Of a stretch of DNA of 64,000 nt, positions 46,025 to 52,911 are shown in pieces. Origin of the DNA: Corynebacterium accolens. GTDB taxonomy: Bacteria > Actinomycetota > Actinomycetes > Mycobacteriales > Mycobacteriaceae. The notes below the pieces were generated by a model. It was not told where the DNA came from and did not search any database. It saw only the letters and a program-made list of their open reading frames with translations. The stretch is from positions 62,001-126,000 of the forward strand of contig NZ_CP046605.1 of the NCBI RefSeq assembly GCF_023520795.1, given 5' to 3'. Every line of letters begins with the position of its first letter. Within the stretch, counting starts at the first letter, position 1. The position numbers and the translations under genes were made by a program.

Positions 46025-47680
46025 TTATCGCGCCGCAGGCAATGACAGATCCTGATCGGTATACACATTGACCACGGCCGGAATGCCGTTATTTACTGCC
46101 TTCAAAGCGCGTTCGATGGCTCCGGCAACATCCGCGTCCGCATCCACTGATTCTCCATGGGCACCGTACCCTTTGGCGACGGCGGCAAAATCTGGATTAG
46201 CCAATTGCGTACCGGAGACACGGTCTGGGAAGTGATTTTTTTGGTGATCGCGGATGGTGCCGAATTCACCGTTGGTCATGATGACCGTCAAAAATGGTGC
46301 CCCGAATTGTACAGCCGTGGCAAGTTCCTGACCATTCATCAGGTATTCCCCGTCGCCGGCAATGGCAACCACGGGGCGTTCAGGGAATTGCAATTTCGCC
46401 GATACCGCACCTGGGACGGAATAACCCATCGACCCGTTGCGCGCTGCTAGTTGAGAAGGGTAGTGCTGGGTGGGCAGAAATTGTTGTGCCCAAATGCAGT
46501 GGTTGCCTGCACCAAAGGTAAAAATGGCCTCTTCCGGGAGTTGGTCTTGCAACGCCTTAATGACTGCTTCCATATGCGCGGTGCCTGCAGAGGTTGCTCG
46601 CCAGTCCGACTCACTTGGAATGGTGGAGAACTCCTGGTGAGCGCGACGAGCGTTTTTAAACCACTCGGATTGCGCTGAAGATATCTCTCCGGTGTTGATG
46701 TTGTCGAGGGCTTCCGCCAAGGCAACGGGGGAAGCCAAGATATGGCGGCTGATGGCTCCGGAATGTCCACGTAGGCCGGTATCGATGTTGACCACGATAT
46801 TTTCCGCATGGGGATCTTGGCGCAAGGTATATCCGTCGGAGGGGACATCGGTAAGCAAAGCTCCTACCTCCAGTAGCACATCGGCTTCGGAAAGGAGCTC
46901 TGCAGCACGATCATTGCGGCCATAGCCCAACCAACCGGCATTGGCTGGCGAAGAAAAGGAGATGCGGTCGCTGGCGCGAAAATCGTGCACCACGGGAATC
47001 TGGTTGATTTCCGCGAACTTTTCGATCGCTCGCGCGGATTCTGGGGTCCAGCGGCCGCCGCCGGCAAAAATTAACGGCTTTTTGGCAGCAGCCAGCTTTT
47101 CCGAAACATAAGCGGCATCCGCTGCAGAAACGGCTCCCTCCGTCACTGGGATGGGTGCTTCAATTTCGCCTTCAAAGTCCTGGTAGAGCACATCTTCTGG
47201 TAATCCCACGATCACGGGGCCGGGACGGCCTTGCTTGGCCTGGAAGAAGGCTTCTGCCACGACGCGGGAGGCGCGCGTTGGATCATCGAGGACGAAAACC
47301 TGCTTGGCCTGAGTGCCAAACCACGCCTTAGGGTCGAATTCCTGGAAGGACTCACGGTCGCGGTCAGAGAAGGGGATGAGACCGACGAAGATAACCATTG
47401 GAGTGCCATCCTGCCAGCCGGTGTGGACTCCTACGAAGGCATTGGACGCGCCGGGGCCGCGGGTGACCATGGCAACACCGGGCTCGCCCGTAGCCTTGCC
47501 GTAAGCCTCTGCCATATAGGAAGCGCCGCCTTCTTGGCGGGACACGATCGCTTCTACAGGTGAGTTATACAGCCCGTCCAGGACAGGCAGGAAGCTTTCC
47601 CCAGGGACGAGGAATGCCCGAGAGGTGCCGTGGGCAGCCAGGGATTCGGCGATAGCGGTACCAACATGGCGACGAGTCAT
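46025..47680 (-). CDS. Thiamine-diphosphate-dependent enzyme, acetolactate-synthase-like
   Basis: 551 residues from ATG 47680, where AAGGAGT lies at correct spacing (a GTG at 47689 is too close to it). Three TPP-enzyme domains are seen: N-terminal FLVPGESFLPVLDGL with the catalytic Glu in SRQEGGASYMAEAYG, a middle domain, and the C-terminal GDGEYLMNGQELATAVQFGA, where GDG and later NGE bind Mg-TPP. No regulatory-subunit gene is nearby, so it is more likely a 2-oxo acid decarboxylase or carboligase acting on a transamination product than true acetolactate synthase. Divergent from a LysR gene. Confidence 0.8.
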   Translation of the reverse strand: MTRRHVGTAIAESLAAHGTSRAFLVPGESFLPVLDGLYNSPVEAIVSRQEGGASYMAEAYGKATGEPGVAMVTRGPGASNAFVGVHTGWQDGTPMVIFVGLIPFSDRDRESFQEFDPKAWFGTQAKQVFVLDDPTRASRVVAEAFFQAKQGRPGPVIVGLPEDVLYQDFEGEIEAPIPVTEGAVSAADAAYVSEKLAAAKKPLIFAGGGRWTPESARAIEKFAEINQIPVVHDFRASDRISFSSPANAGWLGYGRNDRAAELLSEADVLLEVGALLTDVPSDGYTLRQDPHAENIVVNIDTGLRGHSGAISRHILASPVALAEALDNINTGEISSAQSEWFKNARRAHQEFSTIPSESDWRATSAGTAHMEAVIKALQDQLPEEAIFTFGAGNHCIWAQQFLPTQHYPSQLAARNGSMGYSVPGAVSAKLQFPERPVVAIAGDGEYLMNGQELATAVQFGAPFLTVIMTNGEFGTIRDHQKNHFPDRVSGTQLANPDFAAVAKGYGAHGESVDADADVAGAIERALKAVNNGIPAVVNVYTDQDLSLPAAR

Positions 47681-47810
47681 AGCAGTCACTCCTTAAAACT
47701 GTGCGCTGAATTACTGCATTCATTATCCCAGTCTGATGCTATGCCTGTCTAATGTCTAAACCGCTGCTATTTCATTACCACTACGCATAATCAATGCCTA
47801 AAATGGGTAT

Positions 47811-48710
47811 GTGGATATACAACGCGTCAAATATTTCCTTACCCTAGCGGATTCGCCCACAGTCACCGCAGCGGCTTCTAAGCTCGGCATTACCCAACCG
47901 GCATTGAGCCGGCAATTGCGTCGCTTCGAAAAAGAGGTCGGCCTCGAGCTGTTGGAGAGAGGCACGGGTGCAACTGGTTCTCCTGCTACCTCATTGCGGT
48001 TGAACGATACGGCTCGGTCACTTCTTCCCTCGTGCCGTCGCCTTTATGCTGAAAACCGAAGTACCGAACGTGCCGCAGAAGTCCTGCGGCAAGGTGTCGT
48101 AGAACGGCTAATTATTGCTGCGACACAAACTACGATTTCCACCATCGTGGCGCCTCTGATTGCTACCGCTCAAGAAGGCATTCCAGTGATTACCACCCAG
48201 CCGATAGAACACTATGCAGCATTTAATGCTTTGGAAGGCAATGCCGATGCCGTGGTGTCTCCATTGCCCCCACGAGATGACCTCTGCTTTCATGCGTTGG
48301 GGCAAGCCCCCATTCGCGCCTGGGTGCCGCCCAACTGTGCGTTGGCCGGGCGGGACAACGTGGATATTGCGCAGCTATCCCAACACAGATTGGCGCTTCC
48401 TAGCCACCGCAGCGTGTCCCGCACTCTGTTTGATGCCTTCCTTGGTACCGCAAGCGCCCCGCTCGGAGAGATGATTGAATGCGATGACACCGCCACCTTA
48501 TTGGCGTTAGCTAAAGCGGAGAAGGCCCTTGCGATTTGTACTGCAATTGCCGAGGCTAACTTGGTACCGCTAAAAATTACTGCGGGCGACGAAAGCCTTC
48601 AGGGGGTACCGCTGTATTTGGTGTGGAATCCGGGCCATTTTGCTAGCGCGCAATTAGAGAAATTGGGCGATGCACTGCAGAACTATATTGCTGCGGCTAC
48701 GACGGCCTAA
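47811..48710 (+). CDS. LysR-family transcriptional regulator
   Basis: 299 residues. The N-terminal HTH is standard (YFLTLADSPTVTAAASKLGITQPALSRQLRRFEKEVGLELLER) and is followed by a substrate-binding domain. The GTG start at 47811 is supported by TAAAAT at 47799-47804, six bases upstream, suggesting a leaderless mRNA. The 130-base gap to the divergent thiamine-diphosphate enzyme gene is the expected site of action. It is the last intact gene of the low-GC island; its effector may be a 2-oxo acid, by analogy of position only. Confidence 0.85.
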   Translation: MDIQRVKYFLTLADSPTVTAAASKLGITQPALSRQLRRFEKEVGLELLERGTGATGSPATSLRLNDTARSLLPSCRRLYAENRSTERAAEVLRQGVVERLIIAATQTTISTIVAPLIATAQEGIPVITTQPIEHYAAFNALEGNADAVVSPLPPRDDLCFHALGQAPIRAWVPPNCALAGRDNVDIAQLSQHRLALPSHRSVSRTLFDAFLGTASAPLGEMIECDDTATLLALAKAEKALAICTAIAEANLVPLKITAGDESLQGVPLYLVWNPGHFASAQLEKLGDALQNYIAAATTA

Positions 48711-48747
48711 AGCGATAGTCTGGGGAACGTAAGAATGGCGGACAAAA

Positions 48748-48840
48748 TAGCGCCTCCTCTGCTGTGTTGTGGTTATAGCTGTCATCGTTGCTTGCGTATT
48801 TATTGCCGCGCAGTACGAACTAAACGCTTGGCGGATACAA
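48748..48840 (-). pseudogene. Fragment of a PrsW-like gene 3' end
   Basis: These ~93 bases align, with about one difference in eight, to 51452-51539, the 3' end of the PrsW-type gene, in the same orientation. It reads as the C-terminal ~30 codons and has no upstream part. It abuts an ATL fragment at 48858 and so marks a recombination scar at the right end of the catabolic island. Confidence 0.7.
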
Positions 48841-48857
48841 CAAGAGCGCTATGGGTG

Positions 48858-48921
48858 GGGCATCGAGCACTCCCACGGGCGCGTCGCCATGCATAAGCAC
48901 GGCATGGATGCGCGGGACCTA
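48858..48921 (+). repeat. Right copy of the 64-bp direct repeat bounding the catabolic island
   Basis: 63 of 64 bases identical to 34513-34576, same orientation. See the left copy; recombination between them would remove about 14.3 kb and leave one ATL gene. Confidence 0.85.
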
Positions 48922-48939
48922 GAAGTATTGCTGCAATAG
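48858..48939 (+). pseudogene. Fragment of the ATL gene 3' end (right island boundary)
   Basis: Reads GIEHSHGRVAMHKHGMDARD followed by LEVLLQ and a TAG stop. The first 64 bases match 34513-34576 except one; after that it differs from the intact gene. It is probably the original tail of the ATL gene displaced by the island, since EVLLQ-stop is a natural-looking end and the intact copy ends with an extra-long tail. Confidence 0.8.
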
Positions 48940-49011
48940 ATAGTACAATAGGGAAACTTTTTGCATTTATAGCCTGCGGCGATGTACATCCAGGGCTACG
49001 CTAAATGCGTT

Positions 49012-49860
49012 ATGAAAAAGCTGGCAATAAGTTCTCTCGTTACCGCACTTTCCTTCGTGACCATTCCCGCTGCCCAAGCGGTCAGCCTCGATCCCCACTC
49101 CGTGCCTGAGCGTACGCAGATCACCGTCAGGCACGATTCCGGCGCCACCGTCTCTACCGCCAATAGTCATGAGTCCCGCCCGGCGCTGTCCTTGAGCAAG
49201 ATTTACCTGGGATATTGGGTGCTCAAGTACGGTTCTGTTGCCGATAAAGCCCAGGTAGAACATATGATCCGCTATAGCGACGATAACGTGGCCAGCGACC
49301 TGGATCGCCGCTACCCGCAGGCCATTCCCAGCATCATCCAGGAATTCGGGCTGAGCGAGACTCACTACACCGGCTACTGGGGAACCACGCAGACCTCGAG
49401 CGAAGATGTCGCGCGGTTTACTGCCGAGATCCAGCACGATCCCGTAGCGGCACCCATTTTCGCGGGAATGGCCACCGCGGCTCCCGTGGCCGCGGATGGG
49501 TACCGCCAGGATTTCGGCACCGACCACATTCCCGGAGTATGGGGCACCAAATTCGGTTGGTCCGATGACCGCACCATCCACGCCTCCGTATCTACCGGGC
49601 ATGGATTTACCGTAGCCGCCAATACGTACGGCGATGCGCAGACCCATACCGCGGATGTCACGCGCGGCATCGGCAATGCGCCGGTCGGCGGATCCAGTGA
49701 GGCCATCGGCGCGCGCATCGAAAATGACCTCAACCTGCCAGAACCTGCGCAGCAGGCGCTTCGCGATGCCACCCGCACCGCCGCCGACCTCGAGCGCCAA
49801 GCGTGCGCGAACGCTAATCAAGCCCTAGCGCAGGTAAGCCAAGTTCGGGTGTGCCAATAA
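49012..49860 (+). CDS. Secreted serine-hydrolase-like protein (SxxK, beta-lactamase/DD-peptidase fold)
   Basis: 282 residues with a clear signal peptide (MKKLAISSLVTALSFVTIPA, cut after AQA about residue 23). Three active-site motifs of the penicillin-recognising fold appear in order: SLSK at 60-63, an SDN-like YSDDN at 88-92 and KFG (for KTG) at 180-182. Two Cys near the C-terminus (ACANANQAL and VCQ) could form a disulfide. Function is unknown; an exported peptidase or esterase is likely. The ATG at 49012 is chosen over an in-frame start at 48982 because it begins the signal peptide. Confidence 0.75.
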   Translation: MKKLAISSLVTALSFVTIPAAQAVSLDPHSVPERTQITVRHDSGATVSTANSHESRPALSLSKIYLGYWVLKYGSVADKAQVEHMIRYSDDNVASDLDRRYPQAIPSIIQEFGLSETHYTGYWGTTQTSSEDVARFTAEIQHDPVAAPIFAGMATAAPVAADGYRQDFGTDHIPGVWGTKFGWSDDRTIHASVSTGHGFTVAANTYGDAQTHTADVTRGIGNAPVGGSSEAIGARIENDLNLPEPAQQALRDATRTAADLERQACANANQALAQVSQVRVCQ

Positions 49861-49878
49861 GCGCCGAAGGGCTGGCCT

Positions 49879-51210
49879 TTAGATCAGGTTCCAGACGGTC
49901 ACGGCCATGATGACAAGGCCCATGCCAAAGACGAAGTAATTCCAGATGTCGTTTTTGAACTGGGAATAATCATCGATCTTTTTAAACATGTAGACCGGCA
50001 GCAGGTAGACCAAGAATGCCACGAAGATGCCGCCGACCACGGAAATCATGTCCATGATGGAGGGGTTGAAGACGGCCACGAGGGTCGTTGCCACGAATAC
50101 GATGACATAAATGGTGTTGAGCAGCGCGCGGCGCGAGAGCTTATTGGCCATGCGGGGAACGGCAATGCGCAGGAGGTACTCGGTGCCTTCCTCGGAACCA
50201 AGCATGTGCCCGAAGTAGGAAGAGATGATCGCGCACATGGTAATAAGCGGTGCCATATAACCAATGAACGGCGTGCCCGTGACGTTGGCGAAATAAGACA
50301 GCACCGGGATGTTTTGATCGGCTGCCTCCTTCAATCCGTCCGCGCCGAGCGCGAGGACGCAGGACCAGACGAAGAACATGGTAAATACCACGAGCATTGC
50401 GGCGGTATAGAGCTCCACGCGGGAGACGAATTTCTCCGTCTTCTTGCCGTAGGCCGGCTGCACGTCTACGGAGAACTGCGATAGCGCGGCCATGTGGGAA
50501 AAGGAAAAGACCAGAACCGGCAGGATGAGCAGAATACCTTTAAGGATTCCCCAGATACCGCCTTCGTATTCAACGTTGAGGAAGCTTTCAAAATCCCACT
50601 TGGGGATCAAGTAAATGGAGGTTGCCGCCAGGGCGATGATGAGCGGGTAGACCAGCATTTGCGCCAGCCACAGCATGGGGCGGCGGCCGATGGCAAAAAG
50701 GCCCGTCATGACGCCTACGCAGGCAATGGACAATATCCACCGATTGATGCTCGGCCCGCCGAGCTGGTTGACGATGAAGCTATCGACCACGTTGGTGATG
50801 CTGATGCCGTAAATGAGCACCGTCGGCACGATGGCCAGACAGTACAATACGGCGATGAAGAGGCCGCTATTGCGGCCTAGGTAGTAACGCACCAGCTCCA
50901 GGACATCCTTGCCGTGCTGTTCTGGTGGCGCGCCGCTAACTATGCGGGCGTAGGTCCGGTGGGAAAAATACACCAACGGGAAGATGAAGACGGTGGCGAA
51001 GACGAGCGGCCAAAATCCGAAGGCACCTGCGTTGAGCGGCAAAAAGAGGATGCCGGCACCAACACCGGTGCCAAAAAGCGCGATGACCCAAGACAGGGTG
51101 GAGCCCACTGCCTTTTGCCGGTTGGCTTCCTCTGCGGAGTTTTCGGGAGCTGCCCCCTCTGTACTTTCCGTGCTGTTATCCGTGCGGGACTCGTAAGTTG
51201 GGGCATTCAT
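49879..51210 (-). CDS. Amino-acid permease of the HAAAP (SdaC/TnaB) family, chromosomal copy
   Basis: 443 residues, with the same fold and nearly the same sequence as the island copy at 41933-43258 (differences concentrated in the first 40 residues and at scattered loop positions). It keeps higher GC at third codon positions than the island copy. Probably the resident gene: it lies outside the island and next to core genes. It likely imports serine or an aromatic amino acid. A 225-base leader region separates it from the PrsW gene upstream and holds unusual inverted repeats. Confidence 0.85.
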   Translation of the reverse strand: MNAPTYESRTDNSTESTEGAAPENSAEEANRQKAVGSTLSWVIALFGTGVGAGILFLPLNAGAFGFWPLVFATVFIFPLVYFSHRTYARIVSGAPPEQHGKDVLELVRYYLGRNSGLFIAVLYCLAIVPTVLIYGISITNVVDSFIVNQLGGPSINRWILSIACVGVMTGLFAIGRRPMLWLAQMLVYPLIIALAATSIYLIPKWDFESFLNVEYEGGIWGILKGILLILPVLVFSFSHMAALSQFSVDVQPAYGKKTEKFVSRVELYTAAMLVVFTMFFVWSCVLALGADGLKEAADQNIPVLSYFANVTGTPFIGYMAPLITMCAIISSYFGHMLGSEEGTEYLLRIAVPRMANKLSRRALLNTIYVIVFVATTLVAVFNPSIMDMISVVGGIFVAFLVYLLPVYMFKKIDDYSQFKNDIWNYFVFGMGLVIMAVTVWNLI

Positions 51211-51349
51211 GAAGGTCTTCAGTCCTTTAAGTGGAGGATAGGTGGCAAAAGCGCCTTGAAGCGAGTGTAGCGAAAGTCACTACCAGCATGTGCCATAGAC
51301 CACATATTTATGCGCCCGAGAGAGCACCAGAAGGCTCAGGCGTTCAAAG

Positions 51350-51407
51350 CAACCGCGTTTGTCCAAAAATCGAGGGAAATTTTGGCGGAATGCGGTTGTT
51401 TTGGACA
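51350..51407. repeat. Interleaved inverted repeats with pseudoknot-type order
   Basis: CAACCGC (51350-51356) is complementary to GCGGTTG (51392-51398), and TGTCCAAAA (51360-51368) to TTTTGGACA (51399-51407), giving the order A-B-A'-B'. CCAAAA (51363-51368) can instead pair with TTTTGG at 51380-51385 as a nested hairpin. The segment lies between the PrsW stop and the permease start, both on the minus strand, so it could be a leader or terminator structure for that strand. Confidence 0.5.
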
Positions 51408-51435
51408 TTTTGGGAGAAACAAGCACGGCTTGGGG

Positions 51436-52287
51436 TTAGCGGGTGAAGGCTAGCGCCTCCTCCGCAGTGCTGTGGCTATAGCTGTCATCGTTGTGTGCGT
51501 ATTTATTGCCGCGCAGGATGAGCCAGACGCTCAGCGGGTACAAGATGATTGCCACGGAGAGGGCTTGGATGACGGCCGCGATATCGGAATCGTGCAGGTA
51601 ATTCCAGCCAAAGTGGAGGAGGAAGGATACCGCGAGGCAGCCGAGTGCCACGCCGATGCGCCACCAGAGCGGCTTGGCGGCAGCGTAGAGGGCCCAGCCG
51701 ATGCCCCAACCGGCCAGTGCCGTGAGCAAGACGTGCAGGCCAGGACCAGCGATAAGGCGCAGGCCCCACATCTGCACGAGCCCGGCGAAATCGCTATTCG
51801 GGTGAGTGGTAGCGCCCATGGAGCCGTAAAGGATGTTTTCGTTGGCTTCAAAACCAAGGCCGATGACGGCGCCGACCATCCACCCGTGCCAGGGGCGGTT
51901 GAGCTGGCGGAAGGACATCAGGACGAATAAAACGCCGGCGGCCTTGGAAATCTCTTCGGGATAGGCGCCGCTCCAGGACATGAAGGAATCGACCCAGCCT
52001 GAATTGATGGCGAGCTGCATGACCGACGGGGAGCTCATAGACGCCAAGCTAATGGCCATGCCGGAACCCCATAAAAAGGCAAGCGGTGCCCATACGCGCG
52101 CCGGGCGCGCCCACATCGGGCTCAGGCGCAATAGCGCGATGACTACCGCGACAAGGACCGCCGCGATGAGGAAGCTGATAATGCCCATTAGCGGCGAGAT
52201 AAACAGCGTAATGACTGACTGGGAGATAAATCCGATAAGCCCCAGGCCGGAGAAAATCCACAGCGCGGTGCGAAAGAGTTTAGACAT
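51436..52287 (-). CDS. PrsW-family intramembrane metalloprotease
   Basis: 283 residues, eight or so membrane helices. PrsW motifs: the EExxK of YPEEISKAAG, GLGFEANENILYG, and the His of GPGLHVLLTA and LLHFGWN as zinc ligands. PrsW cleaves membrane-anchored anti-sigma factors in Bacillus; in corynebacteria the target is not known. The start codon abuts the stop of the preceding gene (TAAATG), so the two are translationally coupled. No anti-sigma factor or sigma factor is seen next to it. Confidence 0.82.
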   Translation of the reverse strand: MSKLFRTALWIFSGLGLIGFISQSVITLFISPLMGIISFLIAAVLVAVVIALLRLSPMWARPARVWAPLAFLWGSGMAISLASMSSPSVMQLAINSGWVDSFMSWSGAYPEEISKAAGVLFVLMSFRQLNRPWHGWMVGAVIGLGFEANENILYGSMGATTHPNSDFAGLVQMWGLRLIAGPGLHVLLTALAGWGIGWALYAAAKPLWWRIGVALGCLAVSFLLHFGWNYLHDSDIAAVIQALSVAIILYPLSVWLILRGNKYAHNDDSYSHSTAEEALAFTR

Positions 52288-52869
52288 TTAAACCAAGGCC
52301 TTTCCAGAAAACTCCTCGATATCAGCAGTGACTTCTTCTGGTAATTCGTCTTGCCCAAAGGCTTTCCAGAGGCGTTCAGTGGTGGTGCGCGTTGCCGCGG
52401 AATCCCCGGTGACGGTGACCACCCAGTCCTTATTCTCGTCCGTGCCGGTGCCGTTGATGGAGATGGCGGCGGTGGAGGAGGGGGCATCGGCAAGCGCGAG
52501 GGCACCATCTTTACCTTCATGGACCTCGCCCTCGGGAAGGCCTGGGGCCATGCCATAGGCCCGGACCATGCGGCGCAGGGTGTGCTCATCGTCGTCGGTA
52601 TCTTCCACGATGACGGCCTGCACGGTGACGTCACCGCAGGTCCAGCCAACGCTGGCCAGCGAGGCATAATCGCGCTCGCAGTACAGATCGGAGACAGTAA
52701 TATCCCAGTCGTGGCTGGGATCAGACAGGGTCACCTGCTCTACATCGGCGTGGTGTTGCGGTAGCACCGCGTGGACGATGGCGGGCAAGGCAAGGACCAC
52801 CGTCACAAAAGCAAGGGCGGCGATAAATAGGCTGCGCGGCCGGGCTGGTGGAAAGCGGAATTTTTCCAT
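52288..52869 (-). CDS. Membrane-anchored extracytoplasmic protein of unknown family
   Basis: 193 residues from ATG 52869. After a basic head (MEKFRFPPARPRS) comes one hydrophobic segment (LFIAALAFVTVVLALPAIVHAV) and an exported part with two Cys (DLYCERDYASLASVGWTCGD), probably a disulfide. The frame stays open upstream to 53352, but that region is antisense to the M13 peptidase gene and is rejected. It is translated with the coupled PrsW gene, which makes it the first candidate substrate or partner of that protease. I recognise no named family. Confidence 0.7.
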   Translation of the reverse strand: MEKFRFPPARPRSLFIAALAFVTVVLALPAIVHAVLPQHHADVEQVTLSDPSHDWDITVSDLYCERDYASLASVGWTCGDVTVQAVIVEDTDDDEHTLRRMVRAYGMAPGLPEGEVHEGKDGALALADAPSSTAAISINGTGTDENKDWVVTVTGDSAATRTTTERLWKAFGQDELPEEVTADIEEFSGKALV

Positions 52870-52911
52870 AGTCCATACCTTAACTGGAAGGTTTGGCCTA
52901 CAGTGGCAACC

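Noticed and set aside
46025-47680. True biosynthetic acetolactate synthase
   Set aside because: No small regulatory subunit or ilv genes nearby and it lies in a catabolic island; kept as an ALS-like TPP enzyme.
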